From: Sepiola atlantica
Lineage: Eukaryota; Mollusca; Cephalopoda; Sepiida; Sepiolidae
Direction of reading: 5' to 3'
Assembly: GCA_963556195.1 (NCBI GenBank)
Contig: OY744525.1
Coordinates: forward strand, 41,857,576 to 41,921,575
Length of the DNA stretch: 64,000 bases
Shown piece by piece: positions 9,896-20,264 of this stretch (within the stretch, counting starts at the first letter, position 1; each line of letters begins with the position of its first letter). The position numbers were made by a program, and so were the translations under genes. The notes beneath the pieces were generated by a model, which searched no databases, was not told where the DNA came from, and saw only the letters and a list, made by a program, of their open reading frames with translations.

Positions 9896-10239
9896 CTTAA
9901 TGTTTAACTGTCGTCTCAACTAATCAAATGTGTGATTTAATGGTAAAGCTTCAGATTTGAACTTCTCACATAAACACTAAGGTTTTTATTCCAACTCAGG
10001 AAAGAATCATTTTTGAATTGCTTTTATTGTAGTTAATGGTTCATTACAGACAAAATATAAATATGTAATGATATGCACGACCTGTATTTTTACAATTGAT
10101 GAATTATTATTTGTTTGTTATGCCTCTTTTGGTTATCTCCCCTTTTAACCATTTTTTTTTTCATCTCAATCCTTAAGAAAAATCCTGGCACATGACATTT
10201 ACACTATTAATACGATACTTATATATAACACACCCATTT

Positions 10240-10400
10240 GTCATAAAGATTAGAGTGTTCTTTAATGAACTGAGGGACTGGGTTCAATCCTCAGTCGAGT
10301 CATACCAAAGACTCAAAAAATGGTACTTGATGCTTCTTTGCTAAACACTTTGCACTATAAGGTGAGGATCAAGGGTAAGTGGAGTAATCCAGGCCATCTT
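10240..10400 (+). mobile_element. tRNA-headed SINE
   Basis: GGGTTCAATCCTCAGTCGAG is a good pol III B box with the typical SINE continuation GTCATACCAAAGACTC and AATGGTACTTG. The A box region (AGAGTGTTC) upstream is decayed. The same body occurs in reverse at 17248-17345. The organisation matches cephalopod tRNA-derived SINEs. Confidence 0.7.
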
Positions 10401-10574
10401 GGATGTAGTTATCAATGAAAAAGGAGCCTTCGGGTAACACTCGACTTTGGTCGTTCCATTTATTTTATAATATATTTTTAAATATTCTATTCGATAGTTC
10501 CCAAAAATGCCATTCTTAATTTTTTTTTTTTTTACCATTATAAAATGTGTTACATTATTAAAAAAAATTGTTTT

Positions 10575-10865
10575 TACTTACTAGTCACCACTTATCAAGG
10601 CTGAACACCACACAAAGATAAGGGTTAATGAGATGAATAGATTGAAAGTTGAATGACAATGAATATTATGAGAGGATTGAAAATAATGAATTGGTGAATA
10701 AAATTTTATGGCTTATGGGGATGGTTTATAACAAGTGTTTATTGACATTAGATTTGAAGATAACCATGTTGTAACCTTCAGGTAAGCAATATTGTGGCAA
10801 CGTGTTCCACAGATGGGAAGTTCTTGGAACGAAACTCTGTTCATGGATATTCCGTTTGATGTTTT
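10575..10865 (-). mobile_element. CR1/Jockey-like LINE 3' end, copy (minus)
   Basis: Collinear with 20265-20535 (minus) and complementary to the 3' ends at 13866-14235 and 19650-20000. Plus-strand landmarks are TATCAAGGCT, GATAAGGGTTAATG, ACAAGTGTTTATTGACATT, ACCATGTTG, GTGTTCCACAGATG and AACTCTGTTCATGGA. Read in reverse these give FFPITSHLWN-like coding sequence, then the UTR. Confidence 0.75.
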
Positions 10866-11251
10866 GGACGATTTTTTTCTAAAATATATTACCCTATTAG
10901 TAAAAATAACAGCAAGAATAATTTTAAATGCTTGCTAATAACCTTGAGTGGCATCTTGCTGTTATTATGAGAAAGAAAAGATATATTTTTTTTGCAGTCA
11001 CTTTAAAGGAATGCCATTTTTGACAAGTTGTTTGTGTTTTGTGGAATCGGGCTCTTATGTTTTCAGCTTTGAAAAGTCAGTTAGGATTCAAGATATTCTA
11101 CAAATCCTTGATATTCTAAACTCCTTGCTCAGAAGATTCTTTGATCTTCTCTTTCATCAACTCCGGACATGTCTTGTTTTGAGACCTTACGATGATGCTT
11201 GAAGCAAAGAAAGAATTCATGTGTTTTAAAGATGTTTTATTTATTTTTTTA

Positions 11252-11514
11252 CTAGCATGGCTACATGGCGTTGCCCGGGAGCATGGACATTGGACAACAA
11301 GATTTAAAAAGTGTGATAAACATCTTTCCTTTTAATTTTTTTTTCTCTCTCCCTCTCTCCTCCCCCTCCTCCTCTTTCTATCCCACCCCTTCCTCCTCTT
11401 CTCTCGCCTTCTCTCTATCACCCCGTTTCTTTCTATATATATCATCCACTCCCTCTCTTGTTCTGCCAACTGGAAAAAAAAATCGCTCCAAATGTCAATC
11501 CCCTTCTAACTAAT
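11252..11514 (+). repeat. CGTTGCC-type repeat start and CT-rich stretch
   Basis: CTAGCATGGCTACATGGCG then TTGCCCGGG is the start block seen at 11870, 12763 and, inverted, at 18.96, 24.0, 40.85 and 51.0 kb. A pyrimidine-rich stretch with CTCCCTCT runs follows (11340-11460). No gene. Confidence 0.55.
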
Positions 11515-11707
11515 GTTCCTATTTACTTGCCTCCCCACGAGGGCAGAGTTGGACACAAGGTCGGTTTTTAATGTGGAGAAAATCCAGCTCCCCAAAACTT
11601 TTTTAAAATTGCCTCAGTCTAGAAAGACTTCTCCTACACTGACCGAGGACAGAATAGTTCAAGTATAGCAACAGAACAGATAATACACTTTGCTCCTAGC
11701 CAAAAGT
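11515..11707 (-). mobile_element. U2-headed SINE, subfamily B (minus)
   Basis: Plus strand: TATTTACTTGCCTCCCCACG, AGTTGGACACAAGGTCGG, CAGCTCCCCAAAAC, TGCCTCAGTCTAGAAAGAC, then AACAGATAATACACTTTGC and TCCTAGCCAAAAG. The reverse reading starts with CTTTTGGCTAGGA and GCAAAGTGTATTATCTGTT, the U2-derived head. About 190 bp. Confidence 0.75.
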
Positions 11708-11869
11708 AATGTTGTTCTTGTTGACCCCCAAATTATGAAGATTACAAAAAAAATATATCAATATTCTGTCTGAGGTAATGCTGAAAAAAATCAGCTTTGT
11801 GGGTGTGTCTTGTGCCGTCTCTGACTTTTAGGTGAACACACACAAACAGCCAACTGTCTTTTATATAAT

Positions 11870-12081
11870 AGACGAGCTGTACCTACCCGGCGTTGCCAGG
11901 GAGTCTTTTTATGTTAATTTTCTTTTCACTATTTTTTCTTCTTTTTAACTATGCCGTTTTAATATATCTATCAAATTACTGGATGTAGATAAACTTGATT
12001 TTAATCTTCGTAAGGGCACATAAAAATAACTGTTATGTTTGAGGGATTCATTTTATCCATCCTGGGACGGGTATTTTTCTA

Positions 12082-12085
<4 letters not shown>
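11870..12085 (+). repeat. CGTTGCC-type dispersed repeat (plus)
   Basis: ACCTACCCGGCGTTGCCAGG, then GAGTCTTTTTA, TTTTTAACTATGCCGTTTTA and, at the far end, GGGATTCATTTTATCCATCC then TCTAGTA. The inverse blocks are at 18960-19055, 40430-40895 and 50590-51035. A related 3' end is at 54370-54425. The family is recognisable by its near-palindromic CCCGGCGTTGCC start, but I cannot name it. Confidence 0.6.
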
Positions 12086-12118
<33 letters not shown>

Positions 12119-12174
12119 GATATTGTCTTAATTTTCTGTAATTACATATATAAATATATGTATATGTATATATG

Positions 12175-12224
<50 letters not shown>
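12084..12224. repeat. (TA)n tracts
   Basis: Two TA arrays (12083-12116, 12178-12224) around a short AT-rich spacer. They form the left flank of the ribozyme element at 12225-12331. Confidence 0.95.
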
Positions 12225-12227
<3 letters not shown>

Positions 12228-12327
12228 ATCCACATACAGCCTGTTTCGCTGTTTCACAGCTCATCAGTGCGGCTAGACCAGTTAGTGTCTCAAACCGGGA
12301 TCGAAACGCAACCGTCGAGCTGACAGT

Positions 12328-12331
<4 letters not shown>
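12225..12331 (-). mobile_element. Solo hammerhead element with tRNA-like B box in a (TA)n tract
   Basis: A ~105-bp unique insert bounded by TA arrays on both sides. Reading the minus strand: GTCAGCTCGACGGTTGCG, then GTTTCGATCCC (a B-box-like block, GGTTCGATCC type), then CACTAACTGG, and the hammerhead at 12272-12230. The sequence looks like a single, 5'-shortened monomer of the retrozyme-like class represented by the dimer at 28981-29436. Confidence 0.65.
12230..12272 (-). ncRNA. Hammerhead ribozyme motif, well formed
   Basis: On the minus strand: helix I CCGCA (12272-12268) with UGUGG (12234-12230, one G-U); CUGAUGA (12267-12261); helix II GCUG (12260-12257) and CAGC (12251-12248) with loop UGAAA; GAAA (12247-12244); helix III ACA/UGU with loop GGC; U16.1 at 12236 and A17 at 12235. 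All invariant core bases of a type I hammerhead are present. The short helix III suggests that activity would be better in a dimer, as described for Penelope-like and retrozyme hammerheads. Confidence 0.75.
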
Positions 12332-12417
<86 letters not shown>

Positions 12418-12418
12418 T
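12331..12418. repeat. (TA)n followed by (GATA)n
   Basis: A TA array to about 12368, then about twelve GATA units. Confidence 0.95.
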
Positions 12419-12426
12419 GTATATAT

Positions 12427-12664
12427 AGAATGTAGAAATAAAAAATTCACATACACATTGCAACTGTCAGCATTTAAAATTTATTTCGAATTCCTAGTCT
12501 CTTCAGAATGCTAACAGGACAGCTACATATTGGAATATCCTGTCCCATTAGTATTCTGAAGAGACTAGGAAGTCGAAATAAATTATAAATGCTTACAGTT
12601 GCAATGTGTATGTGAATTTTTTATTTCTATATTCTATTCTTGCTCTGTTTTCTACATTGAGCTC
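12427..12664. mobile_element. Foldback element with hammerhead in each arm, plus GCTC..GAGC hairpin
   Basis: Arms 12427-12519 and 12548-12637 are inverted: ATAAAAAATTCACATACACA, TTGCAACTGT and CCTAGTCTCTTCAGAAT each have their complement in the other arm. The right arm carries an intact hammerhead (12550-12593). The left arm carries a slightly degenerate one on the minus strand (AGCAUU/AAUGCU helix I perfect, one mismatch in helix II). GCTCTGTTTTCTACATTGAGC follows directly at 12642-12662. Confidence 0.75.
12550..12593 (+). ncRNA. Hammerhead ribozyme motif, well formed
   Basis: Helix I AGUAUU (12550-12555) with AAUGCU (12588-12593, one G-U). CUGAAGA is 12556-12562. Helix II is GACU/AGUC (12563-12566, 12571-12574) with loop AGGA. 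GAAA is 12575-12578. Helix III is AUA/UAU with loop AAU. U16.1 is 12586 and A17 is 12587. The core fits CUGANGA...GAAA exactly and the helix II closing pair is G-C. Confidence 0.7.
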
Positions 12665-12703
12665 TCTTACTCGGATTTCTTACCAAAATTATACACTTTA
12701 ACA

Positions 12704-12705
<2 letters not shown>

Positions 12706-12756
<51 letters not shown>

Positions 12757-12757
12757 C
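12706..12757. repeat. (TA)n tract
   Basis: TA array interrupted once by C. Confidence 0.95.
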
Positions 12758-12762
12758 TAGCA

Positions 12763-13190
12763 GGAAGACCCGACGTTGCTCGGGATTGAATGAGGATTAC
12801 TACTATGCCCTTTTTCACTATGCTCATAACACCATATTACTTTCTTTGTGTTTACTGCCCCCCCCTCCTCTCGTTTCGACGCCTAATTTTTTTCAGCTTC
12901 TTCAGACTGGAAGAAGCTGTAATATTGAAAATCTCTCTGAATTAGTGAGCTAATTTTGAACTTTTCCTATCCTCTTTTCCCATGTCTTTGGATCGAGTTG
13001 TTTTCTTTTTCCTATTGCTACTGAATGAACATTTTCTCTGATGAGCAACAGAGTTACGATGGAGACAGTGCGTTTCTCTTGATTCTGCTGCGAAACGCGC
13101 ATAAGATGTAGAAAAAGCATTGGATTTGTAAAAAAAATAAACATAAATAAATTAAAAACTACAATATAAACATATTTAAAAAATGTTGCT
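12763..13190 (+). repeat. CGTTGCC-type repeat and downstream body
   Basis: ACTAGCAGGAAGACCCGACG then TTGCTCGGG opens the block, followed by CTATGCCCTTTTTCACTATG, C-rich and T-rich stretches, and a hammerhead-like motif at 13035-13106. Two related segments then repeat just downstream (GATATATGAA...GAAAG and GTATGGTT at about 13227 and 13290). No protein gene. Confidence 0.5.
13035..13106 (+). ncRNA. Hammerhead-like motif with a long helix II (degenerate)
   Basis: CUGAUGA is 13038-13044. The helix II arms GCAACAGAGUUA and UUGAUUCUGCUGC pair over about eleven positions with one A-C mismatch and G-U pairs. GAAA is 13092-13095. CGCGCAU then A can form a weak helix III and U-H site. Helix I is only UCU/AGA. 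Probably a decayed copy. Confidence 0.4.
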
Positions 13191-13689
13191 TGTCTGTGAG
13201 ACAAAGGGAAATTACATGTATTCGGTGATATATGAAAGTAAACAGATTGAAAGAAAAGAAGAAAAGTATGGTTGTGGTCGGTCGTTCGACGATATATGAA
13301 GACTCAGAAATTGAAAGAACAGATGAAAGGTATGGTTATGGATTGCTTGTTTCTTTGGTCATTGGAATGCACCTAGAATATATATATATATAAACTTAGA
13401 CTTCAAATTCCAGTACAGTTAACCTATTAAAAATCATCTTGACCTTGAAAGATACAATGAGATATTGAAAAAGTACATTCAGTAGATGAGGAATCTTCAA
13501 CTCCCCAAGAGGATTGATTTTCCTCTTAGGTTTGAAACTTCCTAAAAGCATAAGAGAGAGGGAAAACAGAGGGGATATTTCTATTAGGAATCACAAATAG
13601 TTACGTCTGCAGCTTTATAGCCAGAGGGGCATGTACAAATAAACACACAGATGAAAATGAAATAGTCTGCTAAAACAAGAAAATATAAT

Positions 13690-13811
<122 letters not shown>

Positions 13812-13865
13812 CGTTTTCTGTGTATGTTCGCCTCGGCGAAAACTGACTTTATCCCTGGTATCCCC

Positions 13866-14235
13866 CTGTAAAACATTCACAGCAAGAACACGTCTAGCTA
13901 CAAACATAGCAAAGAACTTTCATTCTCTCTCTCTCTGTACCAAATACCAAGCAGAACTTCCATGAACAAAGTTTCTTTCCAAGAGCATCCCATCTGTGAA
14001 ACAAAATACTACGAGTCTGCTTCCCAGTCGACTACAACATGGTTGTCTTCAAATCTAATGTAAACAAATACTTGCTGAGATGTCTTCTTGGATAAATAAC
14101 TCCCTTTAAGAAATCTTTTTCCTATTCAACCGGTTGTTTTCAATCTTCGCACGGTGGCGCTCATCGTCTAACCAACAATCTCTTTAATCCTTATCCTCAA
14201 GTGGCTCCCGGGCCTAGATAAGTAAACAGTCGCAT
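13866..14235 (+). pseudogene. CR1/Jockey-like LINE 3' end
   Basis: TGTAAAACATTCACAGCAAG onward matches 19650-20000. CCATGAACAAAGTTTCTTTCC encodes the EQSFFP block, followed by the LWN region and CTGCTTCCCAG, then GTAAACAAATACTTGCTGAG, and the UTR with AACCAACAATCTCTTTAATC and CTTATCCTCAAGTGG. 5' truncated and broken by frameshifts. Confidence 0.75.
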
Positions 14236-14345
14236 TTTGATCTAAGCTGGAAATATTTGTTTGTCTAGCTACACCGAAGAGCTATGTTCCAATCGACGGC
14301 CTAAGCAGTTTCGTTAAAAATTCGAAAAAAATTAGTGTATAGGCG

Positions 14346-14387
<42 letters not shown>

Positions 14388-15145
14388 AATATTATGGCAT
14401 GGTGAACGTTTTAGAGTTAAAAATCAATTTAGTATTACGTAGTAATAGGGGAAAAAAGACGTTTTTACACTTCTTTCGGTTCGTCTTGAGCGATACAAAC
14501 AAATCATGGCTCCATGAGCAGTACAAAAACCCAGAACATACTTGCAGTGAATTATAAAAATAATTTATTTAAAAAATTAAATTATTTATAAAATATTTCT
14601 TTTACAAGCTTTTTTATATGCATTCTAGGAGCAGTAGCCATTATTAAATATTTTCTGGGATAATGAAAGTCTCTACTTTGTTTAAGTTAATGTAAAGTCA
14701 GTTTCTTTTTTATATAATCCCCTACTTCCGGTTCTAGAAAGACGTCATTTGTGAAAAAACTTGATTATTCTAACATATTTACACATTTTAAGTGTGTTTT
14801 TCTTCAGATTACATGCTTAATAATAAATACATTTTTAACTCAAAATGGTTTATTATGTAATAATATTTAAAAAAAAAAAACAACATAAAACCATTTTTAT
14901 CGCTTATACACAATTTTTTATCGCATTCTGTTTAGGCCAGCAATCTCAATATTTACCTTGCTATGATACAGCAAAACAGTGTGTCGGTGAATGAATACAT
15001 ATACACACAAGATGGTATGCAAAGTTTGGCAAATATGAAAATACAAGATGGTTATATGATGTGAAAGCAACATTTTGGTGGCTTATACGATGTCGGTTTG
15101 TTTTGTTTTTTCTTCTTAAAAAATATCCCAAACTGTTCATTGAGT
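14236..15145. other. AT-rich stretch with one (TA)n
   Basis: A (TA)n tract lies at about 14351-14383. The rest is AT-rich. An ACACA/TGTGT hairpin follows a CTGAAGA (minus) near 14805, but GAAA is absent. Nothing else recognised. Confidence 0.5.
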
Positions 15146-15146
15146 C

Positions 15147-15509
15147 CCTATTCACTTGCTTCCCTACAAGGGCAGAGTTAGACACAAGGTCGGTTGTTAA
15201 TCCAACTCCCCAAAAGAGGCACTGTGAATTGGGACAAAGATAAAAATTGCTTTTGTCTAGAATGAGCGATAAGAGAACAGATCAAGTGTAGTATGAGAAC
15301 AGATACTACACTTTGCATTATTTATTTGCAGAAAACAAAATAAAATTAAATTAAATACAAATTAGGCACAAGGCCATCAAAAGTGTGGGAAAATGGGTGT
15401 CGTTGGTCATCCTTGGTCTATAGTGATAAAAGTGTCTATCCTAATTTTAACTCGTCGTCCGCACTGCTGGTTTTGCCAGATACTACACTTTGCTCCTAGC
15501 CAAAAGGTA
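15147..15509 (-). mobile_element. U2-headed SINE, subfamily B, interrupted by a nested insertion
   Basis: Plus strand: TATTCACTTGCTTCCC, TTAGACACAAGGTCGG, AACTCCCCAAAAG, TGCTTTTGTCTAGAATGA, then the head in two parts. The first reaches CAGATACTACACTTTGC at 15300-15316. The second resumes with the same 17 bases at 15477-15493 and continues TCCTAGCCAAAAGG. The duplicated 17 bp is a target-site duplication around 15317-15476. Confidence 0.8.
15317..15476 (-). mobile_element. Short retroposon (160 bp) nested in the U2-SINE, with a 17-bp target-site duplication
   Basis: Precisely flanked by the direct repeat CAGATACTACACTTTGC. Read on the minus strand it starts GCAAAACCAGCAGTGCGG and ends with TGGCCTTGTGCCTAATTT and an A/T-rich tail. 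The GGCCTTGTGCCTAA block also ends the U2-SINE A body. A 17-bp duplication indicates target-primed reverse transcription by a LINE enzyme. Confidence 0.75.
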
Positions 15510-15779
15510 TACGTGCAAATCTGAGCCATGTTAAGTTTATGCTAACACAGACGTTGCAGATGACTATTATCACACCAAGCTCAGTTCCATAATGCTAAGA
15601 TATCATATGTAAATGACAATGTAAGATTTTATATGTCATCCATTGCAGTAATTAAAGTGTGTTATTTTTTTTTCTTCTAGGTTCAAATTTCAGAAAGTAA
15701 TAAATATTACAAACAGAATTTAGTAAAAATGTCAAAGAAAAGGATAAAAATAACTACAGTAGAGGGAGGAATAATCTAT

Positions 15780-16260
15780 TATTATAACAAAGCTAGGTTA
15801 ATCAACGTTTGTTTCCCTAAGGCTTTTTTCCTATATATTTTAATTTCACAAAATACATGTTAAAATTCCTTGGTTTTGGGATTAAGTTATTATGTTTTAA
15901 AAACTCAATTTTAATAGTTCTAATTAGCTGTAATTTGCAATTAACTCACCAAGTCACCCATCTCTTACTAAGGGTTTTTTTTTCTTTTACTCTCATCCTG
16001 TAACTTTCAGATAATTTTAAACTTTATAAAAATCTGTTTTGTTTATCAATCAGTCAAAAATCTATTATTATACTAAATGTGAGTTAATCAACGTTTGTTT
16101 CCTTAAGGCTTTTTTTCTAGATACTTTAATCACACAAAATGCATGCATTATAATTATTTGATTTTGGGATTGAGTTATAGTTGAAAAAAATCTATTTTGA
16201 TCGTTCTAATTAGTCGTAATTTGCAATTTACTCACAAAATCACGAATCTCTTACTAAGTT
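15780..16260 (+). repeat. Two direct copies of an AT-rich dispersed repeat (F)
   Basis: Copies at about 15774-15985 and 16055-16258 share TCTATTATTATA, GTTAATCAACGTTTGTTTCC, TTTTGGGATT, GTTCTAATTAG, GTAATTTGCAATT and ATCTCTTACTAAG. A third, more diverged copy is at 38690-39065. Unit spacing is about 281 bp. No coding content. Confidence 0.75.
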
Positions 16261-16316
16261 TATGTCTATTACTCTCACCCCTCTCAATGATCTTTGACCT
16301 CCTATGCTCTTATTTT

Positions 16317-16318
<2 letters not shown>

Positions 16319-16373
<55 letters not shown>
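16319..16373. repeat. (CT)n tract
   Basis: About 27 CT dinucleotides. Confidence 0.95.
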
Positions 16374-16377
<4 letters not shown>

Positions 16378-16379
16378 AT

Positions 16380-17190
16380 TAATAGTCAAAGGTAATAAAA
16401 CTAACTATGAAGCATAAGATTGGAAAACAACAGAGAATATCACTACAAGTATTAATACTATTTAATCCATAGTTGGCTGAAGAGAAAAAGAGAGAAATAT
16501 TAAGAGGGAGATATTGTGAACAGAAAGAGACTAATTTTGGATTTTGCCTTTTTATTTAAAAATTTTATTACTGGCTTTGCAAACTCAGTTTTTTCCTGAT
16601 TTAAAAGTTTAACCCGAGCACAACGAGTGATCTAACAGGTCACCTTTTTTATATAATAAATAATAATGTGGTTTATACGGTGTCAGAATTTGTCTAAGAT
16701 TTTAATCTTTTATTTTATAGTTATTTTGTATTAATCCATGGAATTTCCATAAGTTCTTTAAAAAATTTTAAAGCTAAATATTGAACACGAGCAAATGTTG
16801 GGCGAAAATGAATGTGGATTCCTGTGTACTCTTGATCCTAGCCCCGAACCCCATATTACCATTTTTATTCTTATATTTAATTTTTATAATTTTCAATTTT
16901 CAAATCATAAATAAAATTAAGATAAAAAAATTGAAATTAAGAAATTAAAATTAAAAAATTAAAATTAAAAAATTAAAAATAAAACATTATCTTTTTTGTC
17001 TTTAGATCATAAACCTCACGATATCATTGTAAACAAAAATAAACTAAAATTAAATAAAATATAAATTGATTGATCGTATTTGAGGGTGAGCCGAAGATTC
17101 CCTTTTCATTGACTATTACACCAAGATGTAGGGGATGGCGCCACTCCTTTCTCTCTATTGCACCACTTACCCTTATCCTCACTTTATAAT
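16380..17190. other. AT-rich stretch without recognised features
   Basis: Includes an AAATTAAAATTA array at about 16910-16980. No coding or RNA signal. Confidence 0.5.
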
Positions 17191-17194
17191 GCTT

Positions 17195-17345
17195 ACTTCA
17201 ACACATGCCAGCATGTAAAATGGACATTAAAACGATGATGATGATGATGTTTAGCAAGTACCATTTTTTGAGTCTTTGGTATGACTCGACCAAGAATTGA
17301 ACCCCGGTCTCCCAGTTTATAGTGAACACTAACCAATATGCCAAA
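17195..17345. mobile_element. RTE-like LINE tail (+) abutting a tRNA-headed SINE (-)
   Basis: ACACATGCCAGCATGTAAAA then a short (GATGAT) tail marks an RTE-like 3' end (17195-17247). Immediately after, AAGTACCATTTTTTGAGTCT, TTGGTATGACTCGACC and GAATTGAACCCC form the reverse of the tRNA-derived SINE seen at 10240, with the B box complement at about 17292-17302. Confidence 0.7.
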
Positions 17346-17349
17346 TGGA

Positions 17350-17800
17350 CTGGTAAAAAAGAAAAACTAATACAACAATAATTTTTTTAAAAAAAAACAT
17401 TAATACCAGCATTGGATTTCTTGTAAAATTTGACTCAATAAAAGTTGGGCTTTGTTTTCAATTGCGGGCCAAAATATTGCATAGATTTCACGATTCTTTA
17501 ATGGGTGACCAACAACTGGATAAAATTAAAACTTTTCTCAGCCAATAAAGTTTATTCTTTGACTCAAAGAAGACATTAAAAAATAAATGAACTAGCATAA
17601 AAAATTGATGGCTCAATAAAAAATGGTAAGACTGAATGTAACAACCGAAGAGAAAAGAAATGCCGCCCCCACCCCCTCTCTGTGATTCAAAACTGCTCAG
17701 GCCAAAACGACGGCAGCAGCAGTCATAGTGATCATCATCTGGAAACTTTGATGTTTGCTAATCCACAAAGAAGTGAGTCATCTGCTTTGGAACATGAGCC
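17350..17800. other. AT-rich stretch without recognised features
   Basis: Nothing shared with other parts of the window was seen. Confidence 0.45.
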
Positions 17801-17804
17801 GGAT

Positions 17805-18568
17805 CAAATCAGAAAGGCAAGGAAGGATCAAGAGAAGAAGAAGAAGAAGAAGAAGAAGAAGAAGGGGAGAGAATAATATTTGTTTGAAAGAAGACAAAGG
17901 AGAAGAAAGGAGAAGAAAAGAAGGAAGTAGAAGAAGAAGAAGAAGAAGAAGAAGAAGAAGAAGAAGAAGAAGAAGAAGAAAGGGAAAAAAGAAGAAGAAG
18001 ACAACAAGGAAAGAGAATAAGATTTTTTATAAAGAAGATAAATAACAAGAAGAATGCAACGGAGAAGAAGTAGAAGAAAAGAGACAAGAAGATAACAAAG
18101 AGAAAATGAGAAGAAGAAGAAGAAGAAAAAGAAGACGACAAAACGGGAATAGTCAAAGAGAAGTTGACAATTGTATGAACAATAAAAAAAGAATAGCTAG
18201 AGGAATCGGTGCGGAAATAAAAAAGGCAAAAGACAAAGTCCGAGATTTGAAGGACAAAAATAGGAAGATCAGAGAGAAAATAAAATAAAATAAGAGACTA
18301 TGAAAGAAAAAAACATAAAACCGAGTAAATATTTGGAAGGAAGGGAGAGATAAAGGAAGGAAGGAGGGATGAAGAGATCTACAGAAAAAACAATCAAGTG
18401 ATATTAGTAAAAGTGAATGAAGCATTTGGAGATGAAAAAGTGTACATTAAAGAAAAAAAGGGAATACACAAAAGGGAAAATATTACAAGTTCAAAAAACA
18501 AAATAAAAGCAAAACAATGGAGAGAGAATAAAGAAAGATCAAAAGTTCACGAAAAAGAAAGGATAGAT

Positions 18569-18632
<64 letters not shown>

Positions 18633-18655
18633 AGAAAAAGAAGAAATGGGTTATT
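17805..18655. repeat. Polypurine region with (GAA)n and (GA)n
   Basis: The plus strand is almost all purine over about 850 bp, with (GAA)n at about 17833-17862, 17930-17980 and 18105-18125, and (GA)n at 18573-18630. Several overlapping open frames (Lys/Arg/Glu-rich, and Ser/Phe-rich on the other strand) are consequences of this composition. Confidence 0.9.
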
Positions 18656-18959
18656 TAATATTGAAACACAACATCCAATATGTAAAGTAAAGTTAGTCAT
18701 TTTATCATTTCTTTGTCATCGATAGCTTTCTTCCTACAAAATCAATATTTGATTCTGGTCCATCAGTTTTTCTTGTGGATTGTTGAAGCATATTGCTAAG
18801 AAGAATGAAATGTAATTCAATATAATTCCTTTTAGAAAATACTTTGTTCGGGTCGGAATTATTTGCAAATCGCCTTCATCTTAAGAAAGGGGCGTAACTA
18901 TTTATTCATACAAAGTTATTTCCCTTTGATTGGAACAAATAAAATAATACTTGGGAAAG

Positions 18960-19056
18960 AAAAAAAAAAACGGCATAGTTTAATAATAGAAAAGGAAAAA
19001 AATTGAAAGTAAATACACTACCAGCCAATGCCGTGTAGGAACAGCTAGTATATTTT
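18960..19056 (-). repeat. CGTTGCC-type repeat end (minus)
   Basis: CGGCATAGTTTAATAATAGA, GAAAGTAAATACACTACC, then GCCAATGCCGTGTAGG and AGCTAGTA form the inverse of the 11870 copy. Decayed. Confidence 0.5.
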
Positions 19057-19284
19057 AAACAATTCATTGTAAGCTATTTATTGATGATTAATTGCTATAT
19101 TATACAGGGCAGGAAATGCAAGTTCATGCCTTTCAAATATGTATTATTTTATGAGAGAGCATAATGAATTGGAGTCGATTTGAACTCGGCATACTGGTTC
19201 CATAGTTCATATTGGTAACCATTTAATGTTCAAACAATTTGTTAATGAAATGTGGGAAGACTTAAATAGAAAGATAAACCTGCA

Positions 19285-20000
19285 ATAGAAAATATTCCTG
19301 TAATTATGATAAAATCAAATCCATTTCTAAGGTCGCAGGAAAAATGATTGGATCTTTCTACCGCTTCAGAAAGTACATCACTTCTGATGCAATCCTCTAC
19401 CTGTACAAGAGCCGGATAGGTCCTAAGATGGAGAACTGTTGCCGCATCTGGGGAGGTGCCGCTTAGAGCATTCTCTCCTATCTTGACAGAGTACATAATC
19501 GACTTCGAACTCTGGTGGAGGATGGTCTCTTCTCTTCCCTGCAGCTCCTATCTCACAAAAGAGACGTTGCTAGTCTTTCTATGCTCTATCGTTATTTTCA
19601 TGGTAGGTGCTCGAATAAGCTACAATCTTTGGTTCACTCCTGTAAAACATTCACAACAAAAACTCGTCTAGCTACAACCACTGTAAATAATTTCCCTTTC
19701 TTCCTCTGTGTACCTAAAACGAAATGGGACTACCATGAACAAAGTTTCTTTCCAATAACTTCTCATCTGTGGAATAAAATTCTGTGAGGCTGCTTCCCAG
19801 CTGACTACAACATGGTTGCTTCCAAGTCAAATGTTAACAAATTCTTGTTAAGCCGCCTATTTAAATAATTAAATTCAAACCATTTGAGCCATCGTTTCCA
19901 ATCCTCTCACAGGTGTTGTTCACCACCAACTGGCAATCTCATTAACCCTTATCCTTGAGTGGTCTTCAGGCCTTAATAAGCTGTAACTGATCAGTATAAA
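19285..20000 (+). pseudogene. CR1/Jockey-like LINE ORF2 C-terminus
   Basis: Translated blocks in order: DKIKSISKVAGKMIGSFYR, FRKYITSDAILYLYKSR, PKMENCCRIWGGAA then a stop, LSYLDRVHNRLRTLV, LLSHKRDVASLSMLYRYFHG, then EQSFFPITSHLWNKIL, stop, and FPADYN. This is the region after the RT core of CR1/Jockey-group LINEs ('Y.. IRP.MEYC.HIWGGA', 'RRDVASLS.FYRYF.G', 'SFFPRT..LWN'). It contains an in-frame stop and at least one frameshift. The 3' UTR continues to about 20000 and matches 13866-14235. Confidence 0.85.
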
Positions 20001-20264
20001 AAAAACAAGAGGATCTATTAGGAAGATCAGTTTGGGAGGGATGGGGTGGTGACTTCAATTATAAACGATTCATTCATAGGTTTTGTTTATCTGTTTTATG
20101 GCATATCAACCCTTTTTGGAGTTAGTCAATTTCTGAACACAAAATGATGAATGACTCATTTAACTGAAGCTGCTATTTTGACCATAGCTGATTGATCTTT
20201 TTCTAGCTTCTTTCTCAGCACTATGTAAATTAATGCAATAGACGAGATTTTAACTTGCCTATAT

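Noticed and set aside
14790..14830. CTGAAGA followed by a good ACACA/TGTGT hairpin (minus)
   Set aside because: The GAAA block after the hairpin is absent.
17682..18658. Several Lys/Arg/Glu-rich open frames and Ser/Phe-rich antisense frames
   Set aside because: Artefacts of an ~850-bp polypurine stretch with no stop-codon pressure; no domain recognised.
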